From Candidatus Dadabacteria bacterium (GTDB lineage Bacteria > Desulfobacterota_D > UBA1144 > Nemesobacterales > UBA2774): 6,622 nt of DNA. The stretch is taken from positions 1 to 6,622 of the forward strand of contig JAHKKQ010000190.1 of the NCBI GenBank assembly GCA_020027805.1, read 5' to 3'. Positions 1 to 5,444 of the stretch are shown here, one piece after another (positions within the stretch are counted from its first letter, which is position 1; each line of letters starts with the position of its first letter). Under the pieces are notes generated by a model, which was not told the DNA's origin, made no database searches, and worked only from the letters and a program-made list of their open reading frames with translations. The translations under genes were made by a program, and so were the position numbers.

Positions 1-40
1 TTCGTAACGACAATTCCTAATATTGTGAATCGGATAGGTT

Positions 41-325
41 ATGATAAATTTACTCCACATGAAATACAGGGTTAATTCGGACTTGGCGACGTGGAGGGTG
101 CTGGACGGCGAGGCCGTAATTATCAACAACGAAACGAGCTATTACTACAGACTGAATAAAACTGGTACATATATATGGAGCTTGCTTATAGACGATGAGA
201 TGAGCCTGGACGAGATAGTCGAAAACGTCAGCTCGGAATACGGACTCGACAGGGAAGAGATCAGGGAAGATATAATAGCCATACTGGACAATCTATATAA
301 AGAAGAGCTTGTAGAGGGGAAGTGA
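41..325 (+). CDS. PqqD-family protein (RiPP recognition element), copy 1
   Basis: This 94-residue protein has the PqqD fold signature. An N-terminal beta-rich part (residues 8-37, with the segment EAVIINNETSYYYRLN) leads into LNKTGTYIW at 38-46. Helices follow with the spacing usual for the family (SLDEIVENVSSEYGLDREEI, then a C-terminal LDNLYKEELVE). PqqD-like domains bind the leader of a ribosomal peptide and present it to a modifying enzyme; they have no catalytic residues. The gene lies 2 bases before a short leader-like peptide gene, the arrangement expected for a recognition protein and its substrate. Start: ATG 41 has GGATAGG at 32-38, only 2 bases away. An internal ATG at 59 has no good site and would drop six residues. 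Start 41 places the LN..G..IW motif at the same offset (38-46) as in the second PqqD gene of the window. Family assignment is strong; the actual partner is inferred. Confidence 0.88.
   Translation: MINLLHMKYRVNSDLATWRVLDGEAVIINNETSYYYRLNKTGTYIWSLLIDDEMSLDEIVENVSSEYGLDREEIREDIIAILDNLYKEELVEGK
315..320 (+). promoter_or_regulatory. Ribosome binding site fixing the GTG start at 328
   Basis: AGGGGA lies 7 bases before GTG 328, inside the last codons of the upstream pqqD-like gene. It is the main reason to accept the otherwise overlooked short gene and indicates translational coupling of the two. Confidence 0.6.
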
Positions 326-327
326 GC

Positions 328-471
328 GTGGAAAAGAAAAAAACGGATAATAAGGCGGGAAAAAGCAAATTAAAAAATAAGCCGGCGAAAAAATCCCAAT
401 CCGCAAAATACGAGCCGCCGAAACTGGTAAAGTTCGACAAACTGGAAAAATTAATCGTAAGCGGCGAATAG
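328..471 (+). CDS. Short lysine-rich peptide with lasso-type leader motif; candidate RiPP precursor
   Basis: This is a GTG-start frame of 47 codons. It begins 2 bases after the pqqD-like stop and has AGGGGA (315-320) at 7-base spacing, a good ribosome binding site. Fifteen of 47 residues are Lys. Residues 1-27 are low-complexity and basic. Residues 28-47 begin YEPPKLVKFDKLEKL and end VSGE before TAG. Y28, P31 and L33 match the YxxPxL start of the leader motif bound by PqqD-like (B1) proteins in lasso peptide pathways. The later Gly of that motif is Asp37 and the Thr is Ile43. If the lasso register applied, only three residues (Ser-Gly-Glu) would remain as core, so as written the gene is a leader almost without a core. 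The frame continues open after the TAG (see 472-564). It may be a real short recognition peptide, an interrupted precursor or a recoded gene. That it is translated is well supported by spacing and binding site; its RiPP role is inferred. Confidence 0.72.
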   Translation: MEKKKTDNKAGKSKLKNKPAKKSQSAKYEPPKLVKFDKLEKLIVSGE

Positions 472-564
472 GCGCCGGCTTCAGGAATGTCCTTTTACTG
501 CGGACATGATACTCCGGCCGTGCGTATTCGGGACAGCGCATATAAAGCCCCTGACGCCGGCTGA
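472..564 (+). other. In-frame open extension after the TAG; possible untranslated or recoded core
   Basis: Directly after TAG 469-471 the same frame reads 30 sense codons to TGA 562-564. It starts APASGMSFYCGHDTP and ends KAPDAG, and holds one Cys. Read with the upstream gene this would make a 77-codon precursor plus amber position, with the core after a VSGE end of the leader. The TGA falls inside the 5' arm of the terminator at 559-583, where a true gene end would be expected. Thirty open codons happen by chance in roughly a quarter of random cases, so openness alone is weak evidence. The terminator position and the precursor context are what raise interest. It could equally be a structured 3' untranslated region. 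Confidence 0.35.
474..561 (+). repeat. Imperfect inverted repeat enclosing a second hairpin
   Basis: Arm 474-485 (GCCGGCTTCAGG) pairs with arm 550-561 (CCTGACGCCGGC): eleven of twelve positions pair, the exception being T480 against C555. The 64-base interior holds a perfect six-base stem, ATGTCC 487-492 with GGACAT 502-507 (nine-base loop), and a weaker TGCG 521-524 with CGCA 537-540. The last three bases of the right arm (559-561) also form the start of the terminator stem, so the two structures compete. It lies in the convergent interval between the peptide gene and the peptidase-like gene. Function is unknown. Confidence 0.5.
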
Positions 565-583
565 AAAAGTATCAGCCCTTTTT
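559..583 (+). terminator. Intrinsic terminator of the plus-strand pqqD-like/peptide unit
   Basis: GGCTGA 559-564 and TCAGCC 572-577 form a perfect six-base stem with a seven-base A-rich loop. The tract CTTTTT follows on the plus strand at 578-583. No T-run follows on the minus strand, so it acts for plus-strand transcripts. Its 3' arm overlaps the last codons of the converging peptidase-like gene. Confidence 0.68.
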
Positions 584-1027
584 AAAAATTCCCCTGATCA
601 CCCTAGAGAAATACCTGGCCCTCGCAATGAGCTTGCCCGTCCTGAACCTCCAGACTATATACCCGGAGTATAAAATCCAGGAGAGATCCCCTGACTTTAG
701 TGCTGATCCGCCCCTACGCCTTTCGATAACCTTGCCGAGCACGTCGCCGGCTTCCACTTCGACGAGCTCGGGCCAGTCGTCAGCCTTCAGCATTAATTTG
801 TCCCGATGTTTCTGAATCACCCTGCAGGTGGGGAATTTGTCTTCGAGCCTGTAGGTGATGATGTCTCCCGTTTTGATATCCCCCCAGACTACAGGTATGG
901 ATATAAGCTCGTCGCCGTCCGCGAGGAAAGGAAACATGCTGTTACCGTGAAAAAATACCGGCCCCAGCGCCGCGCTTTTCTGAAGCCTGAGCTCTTTTGC
1001 CGCAAGCGTGATTTTATTCTTGTCCAT
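572..1027 (-). CDS. S24/S26-type signal-peptidase-like protein
   Basis: This 151-residue protein carries the serine-peptidase box GNSMFPFLADGDE (residues 28-40, candidate nucleophile Ser30). It is followed by GDIKTGDIITYR (49-60), CRVIQ (68-72), the LKADDWPE segment (80-87, resembling the KGD box) and GDVLGKV (94-100). These are the usual boxes of small SipW/LexA-like peptidases. In that alignment Cys68 sits where the general base is normally Lys or His (KRVV or HRVI), so activity is uncertain. A mildly hydrophobic stretch at 116-128 may anchor the basic C-terminus to the membrane. There is no N-terminal signal sequence. The start ATG follows the preceding glycosyltransferase stop by 4 bases, with AGGA inside that gene's end (1037-1040). 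It is the last gene of the minus operon. Peptidases of this type often accompany PqqD-like genes; here it could trim a peptide or be a non-catalytic relic. Confidence 0.8.
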   Translation of the reverse strand: MDKNKITLAAKELRLQKSAALGPVFFHGNSMFPFLADGDELISIPVVWGDIKTGDIITYRLEDKFPTCRVIQKHRDKLMLKADDWPELVEVEAGDVLGKVIERRRGGSALKSGDLSWILYSGYIVWRFRTGKLIARARYFSRVIRGIFKKG

Positions 1028-1031
1028 AAGA

Positions 1032-3290
1032 TTAATTCCTGGGCTTTAAATTTAAAAAAACTTCCTTCGCGGTCTCGAACTTTCTCCTCGATTTGAAATT
1101 TTCAGCTCTCGTCCGCTTGAGTCTTCGCGGTACTTCCCGGGATTCGAGTTCTCCCAGGCAGAGCTTCATTAGAGATAGAACGTTAGACCATCTAAAGCGT
1201 TCATGCGCTGTAGTGATGCCGTCCTGTGATTTATTCTCTATGATCCTTCTGTCCGTATTATAAATTTTTCTCATGAAGCCGGCGAGGGTTTCGGGAGAGA
1301 CTTCACAAAAATCCACTTCCTCGACTTCCTCGCTGAATCCAAGCGTGTTAATCGCGAAGCTGCCCAGGACGGGCATGTTGAACCTTTTAACCGGCGTTAA
1401 GAAAGAATTCGAATCAGCGCAGAAATCGAGACACGCCCCGAAACGAGGGACTATCGAGGGCAGACCGCAGGCCATGGCCTCCAGTATCGGAAGGCAGAAG
1501 CCCTCCGCCCTGTAGGGAAAAACACCGACATCGCATACCCTGTACAGCGAAGCCAGCTCCCGGGCTGATAAATACTCATCGATATAGATCAGCTCGGGAT
1601 AGTTCTTATCCTTCCGGAGGGCCGATATCTCGTCTTTATATTTTATTCCCGAATAGAAAACGTCCCGCGGATTGTCCTTGATTACAAGGCATACGTCGTC
1701 TTCGGCGCTAAACGCCATTCCGAACGCCTTGAGCAGTATATCGATCCCTTTCCTGAAGACGGTCGCCCCGACGAATAGAAATTTGAGCGACTTGTCCGTC
1801 GACAGGCCGTATTTTTCGCCGCCAGGCTTGAATATTTTTTCGTCGATCCCGTGTGGTATAACCTTAATCCTTTTTTTATCAATCCCGCTCTTCACGGCGT
1901 TCCGTTTAACCCAGCTGCTATGGACCCACAGCTGGTCGCACTCGTCGATCTTCCCGACCCATTTCCCGGGGAACATTCCGAAGTCCCATGTTCTCACCGC
2001 GATGAACTTCCCCTCCCGGGGGACTGAAACACTCCCGAAATTCTGCTGGTAATCGTGATGAATGAAGAAATCGACCGGGATGTCCCTGAAATCGGACGGG
2101 CTTTCGAGATCGAGCGTAATATGTTTCGTATCGTTCTCAAGCAGGCTGAACCACGTTGAATTTACCGACGAGTAAGCCGTTTTTTCCTTCTTATGCCCAG
2201 AGAGCGCAATCACACTCTTCACATTATAATCGGGCTTCTTTCTGCGAACGAGCTTTTTAATAAGCCGGTCGAGCTCGCGGCCGGAGCGTCCTTTCAGGAA
2301 TCTCCGGGAAGCCCGTATTCCTTGCGAGGAATTCCGGCTCCTGGCGGTTTCGGATTCGAGAATGTTCCTCAGTTTTTTTTCCCAGCTTTCGGGATCTTTA
2401 TAATTTTTGACCCCCAGGGGCGTGCCCCTGACGATTTCGGTAATGCCCCCCGTCAGGCTCGCGAGCGTTGGGATGCCGTTTGCAGCAGCCTCAACAACGA
2501 TGCGCCCGAACGGCTCGGGCCATTGTGAGGGCACCAACACCGCTTTACTCATTCCGAGGAACCTCTTCGTACGTGTATAAGGAAGAATCCTTATATTTTC
2601 GAGCTTCTCAAACTTCCGGTGATATTCGTATAGGGAGTTGCCGACCAGGAGGAATCTTTCATGGCTCATTCTCTTCGCAAGCTCGTAAAATATATCGGCG
2701 CCCTTGTAGGGGAACCCGCAGATTCCGGTGATATATTTCTCTTTCCTTTCCGTGCCGCCGCCGACAAGAAAATCTTCTTCGGTCAATTCAGGGTAAATAA
2801 CGAGGAACTTCCTTCCGTATTTTTTCTCGAACCTTCTTTTCATGTATAGGGAATTCACCACGCACGCATCTGACTCGCGAAAGATAAAATCCGCTTCGCT
2901 TTTATCTGAATAATCCCTCGACAGGGAGACCTTCCAGGATTCCCTCTCCGCGCGGTCAGGCGGCGCGTATTCGTAGCTCTGCAGGTAGTGGACGGTCGGG
3001 ATATTGTACAGATTGGCGATCCTCTGAACATGAACACCGACATCCAGTGAGGAGATAATAATATCCGGCCTTAACCCGAGGACGAGGCCCTTTAACTCAT
3101 GTGTGTCCCTGAAAGTGGCGAGTTTTACCTTACCGAAACGAATTCTTTTCTTCCGGGGGTAGCTGCAGATTATATGGCAATCGTGAGCGAATTTTTCTGA
3201 AAGGTTCTTTAAAAACGCGAGATTGGTTATCTGCGCCCCGCCCATGACGGGGTAGCCTTTATCCGTAGTCCAAAGAACCCTCATTTTCAC
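1032..3290 (-). CDS. Tandem GT4 glycosyltransferase (two complete modules)
   Basis: Two GT-B fold family-4 glycosyltransferases are joined in one 752-codon frame. Module 1 (about 1-345) shows MGGAQ (16-20), a KGADIFYELAKRM donor-domain strand (196-208) and the EX7E motif in EPFGRIVVE (E259, E267). Module 2 (about 355-710) has a WVHSSWVKRNA segment (455-465), VIPHGID (477-483), FVGATVFRKGIDILLKAF (506-523) and EX7E in EGFCLPILE (E596, E604). The C-terminal 30 residues are very basic. Each module resembles a retaining sugar-nucleotide transferase of about 350 residues, so the protein could add two sugars in succession in the cytoplasm. Start: GTG 3290 overlaps the upstream TGA, but ATG 3284 has AGAAGGGG at 5-base spacing and gives the typical opening MRVLWTTD. 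I favour 3284 (750 residues). No signal peptide or membrane span is seen. Donor and acceptor cannot be told. Confidence 0.92.
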   Translation of the reverse strand: MKMRVLWTTDKGYPVMGGAQITNLAFLKNLSEKFAHDCHIICSYPRKKRIRFGKVKLATFRDTHELKGLVLGLRPDIIISSLDVGVHVQRIANLYNIPTVHYLQSYEYAPPDRAERESWKVSLSRDYSDKSEADFIFRESDACVVNSLYMKRRFEKKYGRKFLVIYPELTEEDFLVGGGTERKEKYITGICGFPYKGADIFYELAKRMSHERFLLVGNSLYEYHRKFEKLENIRILPYTRTKRFLGMSKAVLVPSQWPEPFGRIVVEAAANGIPTLASLTGGITEIVRGTPLGVKNYKDPESWEKKLRNILESETARSRNSSQGIRASRRFLKGRSGRELDRLIKKLVRRKKPDYNVKSVIALSGHKKEKTAYSSVNSTWFSLLENDTKHITLDLESPSDFRDIPVDFFIHHDYQQNFGSVSVPREGKFIAVRTWDFGMFPGKWVGKIDECDQLWVHSSWVKRNAVKSGIDKKRIKVIPHGIDEKIFKPGGEKYGLSTDKSLKFLFVGATVFRKGIDILLKAFGMAFSAEDDVCLVIKDNPRDVFYSGIKYKDEISALRKDKNYPELIYIDEYLSARELASLYRVCDVGVFPYRAEGFCLPILEAMACGLPSIVPRFGACLDFCADSNSFLTPVKRFNMPVLGSFAINTLGFSEEVEEVDFCEVSPETLAGFMRKIYNTDRRIIENKSQDGITTAHERFRWSNVLSLMKLCLGELESREVPRRLKRTRAENFKSRRKFETAKEVFLNLKPRN

Positions 3291-3571
3291 CCCTTCTTAC
3301 TAAGGATTCCCTTTGCTTCCAGGTCTTTTACAAATTCCATTAAATCCCGCCGGGCCGAATCCTCGGGAATCCCGAATTCCTTCGAAACACTTTTTATTAT
3401 CGACGACAACTTCTTCTTCTTTGCGATCCCGAGCCATATGTGCCTGCCCGAGCCATTTAACGTATATAGAAAATTGTCATCGGGCCTCAATATAAGGATC
3501 TGCCCCTCGATCTCCCTGTGGGCGATATCACCGTTTATCGTGCATATCCGATTCAGGTCATCGTCTTTCAT
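3287..3571 (-). CDS. PqqD-family protein (RiPP recognition element), copy 2
   Basis: This 94-residue protein is the same length as the plus-strand copy, with the diagnostic LNGSGRHIW at residues 38-46, the same position. An N-terminal beta part (QILILRPDDNFLYTLN) is followed by helices around LSSIIKSVSKEFGIPEDSA and a C-terminal VKDLEAKGIL. Outside the core motif it differs widely from copy 1: it is basic where copy 1 is acidic, so the two are paralogues and not a recent duplication. The start ATG lies 4 bases after the split glycosyltransferase's stop, with AAGGG at 3580-3584. Its TGA overlaps the GTG at 3290 of the next gene. Being embedded between glycosyltransferase genes, it may bring a peptide or carrier to one of them, or serve a maturase encoded elsewhere. 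Family is confident; partner unknown. Confidence 0.86.
   Translation of the reverse strand: MKDDDLNRICTINGDIAHREIEGQILILRPDDNFLYTLNGSGRHIWLGIAKKKKLSSIIKSVSKEFGIPEDSARRDLMEFVKDLEAKGILSKKG
3290..3297 (-). promoter_or_regulatory. Ribosome binding site favouring ATG 3284
   Basis: AGAAGGGG on the minus strand ends immediately before the GTG at 3290 (spacing 0) and lies 5 bases before ATG 3284. The spacing suits ATG 3284 as the start of the tandem glycosyltransferase. Confidence 0.55.
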
Positions 3572-3575
3572 ATCT

Positions 3576-4280
3576 TCAACCCTTGTTCCGTTCGATTATG
3601 GATTTCAAGACGTTCTTAGCGGTTTCTATTCTTTTTTCATTTTCGCTTTTGAGATATTTATGCATCCTTTCCCCGAGGTCCTTTAATAGAGCCGGATTCC
3701 CCAAGAGATCCCCGATTTTATCCCGAATCTCGGAAGCGCTGTCGGGATCGTCCACGACCAGCCTCTTTTTTACATATCCGGGCATACAGTCCATTACCGG
3801 AACCATCCGGGAGGTTATAACCGGCACTCTTTTTACAATGTGCTCAGCCGCAACGAAATTAAAGGTCTCGGCAAATGAGATCTGCAGCCCCAGGTCAACC
3901 CCGCTCAGCACGCTTCGATATTTTTCGTCGGTCATCCAGCCGAAATCTCTATATCTGATCCTGAGGGCCTTTAAAACACCCCCGTAGTACTCGTTTCCGG
4001 ATAACCCGTTCACGTAAAGAACGTACCTGTTCTTTAGCATGGACAGGGCCAGCAGCGAATTGAGGATGTTCTTTCTTCTGTATTCGAAAGGAGAGCAAAA
4101 AAGGCTGATTACGGATACCCTGTCCTTACCCTCCCGTTTCTTCTCTCTTTTCTCATCCGGGAACAAAACCGTATCGGGGAGATGTCTCATATTGCCCGAG
4201 TATCCAGATAAGGCCGAGGCTAATTCTTTATGGGCGAAGAGCCTATGCTTCACTTTTTCGGAGTTAAGCAGAAAATCCAT
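3576..4280 (-). CDS. GT4-like glycosyltransferase, main part of a split gene
   Basis: This 234-residue frame carries the C-terminal donor-binding half of a GT-B glycosyltransferase: VSVISLFCSPFEYRRKNIL (55-73), a LYVNGL strand (88-93), and the EX7E motif in ETFNFVAAE (E138, E146) followed by PVITSRMVPV. It is short because its N-terminal part is encoded in another frame just upstream (4250-4426). ATG 4280 has AGAGG at 4-base spacing, so it could be translated on its own by coupling. However, its first 35 residues read like the middle of a protein, and about 48 residues of N-terminal domain are missing. Removing one AT from ATATAT (4279-4284) would fuse both frames into a protein of about 282 residues. 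It is either a pseudogene through a recent slip, a sequencing error, or a genuinely split or recoded enzyme. It lies 4 bases before pqqD-like copy 2. Confidence 0.78.
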   Translation of the reverse strand: MDFLLNSEKVKHRLFAHKELASALSGYSGNMRHLPDTVLFPDEKREKKREGKDRVSVISLFCSPFEYRRKNILNSLLALSMLKNRYVLYVNGLSGNEYYGGVLKALRIRYRDFGWMTDEKYRSVLSGVDLGLQISFAETFNFVAAEHIVKRVPVITSRMVPVMDCMPGYVKKRLVVDDPDSASEIRDKIGDLLGNPALLKDLGERMHKYLKSENEKRIETAKNVLKSIIERNKG

Positions 4281-4426
4281 ATATCCTCTACGGCTTTCGT
4301 ATCCGAGTCCTTCAGGACAAAATGCCTGCTGAGGCCCGTCGTTTTTTCCAGATTCATCAGCGATCTGTTTGTGCCGGGAAATCCGCTTGCGCAGAGTGTT
4401 ATCAAAGGTTCGGAATTAGTTCCCAT
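4250..4426 (-). CDS. N-terminal fragment of the split GT4-like glycosyltransferase
   Basis: This 58-codon frame starts at ATG 4426, 11 bases inside the end of the CgeB-like gene, with GAAGGA (4431-4436) at 4-base spacing, a strong start. It reads MGTNSEPLITLCASGFPG, then a segment with RSLMNLEKTTG and HFVLKDSD up to KAVED (44-48). This looks like the first strand, loop and helix of a GT-B N-terminal domain. After residue 48 the frame runs out quickly to TGA 4250-4252, while the adjacent frame starting at ATG 4280 continues the protein. The two frames overlap by 31 bases. Alone, this fragment cannot be an enzyme. It is too short for routine gene callers and would usually be missed. Confidence 0.66.
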   Translation of the reverse strand: MGTNSEPLITLCASGFPGTNRSLMNLEKTTGLSRHFVLKDSDTKAVEDIWIFCLTPKK

Positions 4427-5444
4427 AATGTCCTTCGATAATCCGGAGCATCTTGTTCGCCTGTCTTTTCATGCTGTAACGCCTCCTGACCCACCCGCGC
4501 CCCTCGAGTGCAATTTTTTTTCTTAACCCCGGCCTCTTCAGATAATAGTCAATCAGCCTGAAGCACTCTTCTTCCGTGTCGTACCAGACCAGGTGCTTCC
4601 GGTTTTCGAACATGGTTTCGAGGCCCGGTACGTAGTGAGTCAAATGGAACCCGCCCGCGGCCAGGGTAATAAAAGTCCGGTTGGAAAAATATCGCTCGAC
4701 GGAATTCGTCGTGTTCGTCCCCAATACGATACCGGCTCCCCCGCATACCTTCACGAGCTCACCGTTGTATGCGGGCCACTCGACTGCGGGGTAATCCGCG
4801 CCCCACCTCTCCTTAGCGTCCCTTACTCCCTGGGGACCCCATATCTTGAGATCGAACCTCTCGCTCACTTCCTTTAGGAACCTCTCCCTCCGGGTGACGA
4901 TTCCACCGTACTCGTCGTAATAATAGATGCTCCCTACGAAAGCGACTTCGCTCCTGTATATCCTCTTCGAATTTCCGCCGTGCCCGCTCAGGGGAAACGC
5001 GCTCAGATGGGCCCCCTCGTAAAGCCAGTATGAGGGCGTATCGGAGACTTCCCGATACTTGCTTAACATCCCCCGGGCGGTGGTAAAAAAGACATCGGCT
5101 TCCTTATGCAATGGTTTAATCCAGTCGGGGACCTTGTCGTCAACACAGTCAACATACCACAACGCGACGAATACGCCCATACTCTTTATGGCTCTCAACG
5201 CACCTGTGCCTATCCTGTCGAGCTTCAGCCCTATAACTATGTCGGGCTTTGAATCCTCCACTCTTTTCAGCAGCTCTCTCTCCGATTCCGAGACCGATTT
5301 AAAAGGCTGGTAGGCGAACGTATCGCATTCGATATCCTTCGACCTGAATATGGACAGCAGGTAACTTCCGAGGTCCCATTCAAGGAATAACGGGGCCGCG
5401 ATCAGGATTCTTTTATTCCGCAAAGGGGCACACGTCCGATTCAA
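4416..5444 (-). CDS. CgeB/DUF3880-like glycosyltransferase
   Basis: This 342-residue GT-B protein is of the CgeB type. The N-terminal half has KRILIAAPLFLEW (11-23), a KPDIVIGL strand (66-73) and ALWYVDCVDD (94-103). The C-terminal half has EVAFVGSIYYYDEYG (166-180), a DLKIWGPQG strand (198-206) and the family's conserved block RYFSNRTFITLAAGGFHLT (251-269), followed by GLETMFENRKHLVWY. Proteins of this family are thought to transfer sugars to spore-coat, lipopolysaccharide or protein acceptors; most are uncharacterised. The start is unusual: TTG 5444 directly abuts the previous gene's TAA, with no clear Shine-Dalgarno sequence, suggesting reinitiation. TTG at codon 8 is an alternative, since the conserved fold starts only at residue 11. 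The end overlaps the next gene by 11 bases. No signal peptide; probably cytoplasmic. Confidence 0.87.
   Translation of the reverse strand: MNRTCAPLRNKRILIAAPLFLEWDLGSYLLSIFRSKDIECDTFAYQPFKSVSESERELLKRVEDSKPDIVIGLKLDRIGTGALRAIKSMGVFVALWYVDCVDDKVPDWIKPLHKEADVFFTTARGMLSKYREVSDTPSYWLYEGAHLSAFPLSGHGGNSKRIYRSEVAFVGSIYYYDEYGGIVTRRERFLKEVSERFDLKIWGPQGVRDAKERWGADYPAVEWPAYNGELVKVCGGAGIVLGTNTTNSVERYFSNRTFITLAAGGFHLTHYVPGLETMFENRKHLVWYDTEEECFRLIDYYLKRPGLRKKIALEGRGWVRRRYSMKRQANKMLRIIEGHYGN

Noticed and set aside
40..45. TATGAT resembling a -10 promoter element
   Set aside because: It overlaps the ATG at 41 and has no matching -35 element at the right spacing; a promoter for the plus unit is not visible in the 40 bases available.
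1..75. Plus frame open from the window edge to TAA 73-75
   Set aside because: It could be the tail of an upstream gene, but 24 codons with no recognisable motif and a 35-base overlap with the PqqD-like gene are not enough to call.
328..471. Classical lasso peptide precursor
   Set aside because: The leader Gly and Thr positions are Asp37 and Ile43, only three residues would remain as core, and no B2 or asparagine-synthetase-like gene is in the window. Only the broader RiPP-like reading is kept.
293..541. 82-codon minus-strand frame opposite the peptide gene
   Set aside because: Its Phe/Pro-rich composition is the complement of the lysine-rich gene, and the plus-strand reading has the spacing and ribosome binding site.
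806..1096. 96-codon plus-strand frame
   Set aside because: It runs across the peptidase-like gene and into the end of the GT4 gene on the opposite strand, crossing a gene boundary without its own features.
1672..2052. 126-codon open frame on the plus strand
   Set aside because: It is opposite the second module of the tandem GT4 gene, whose motifs are clear; the antisense frame looks like a codon-bias shadow.
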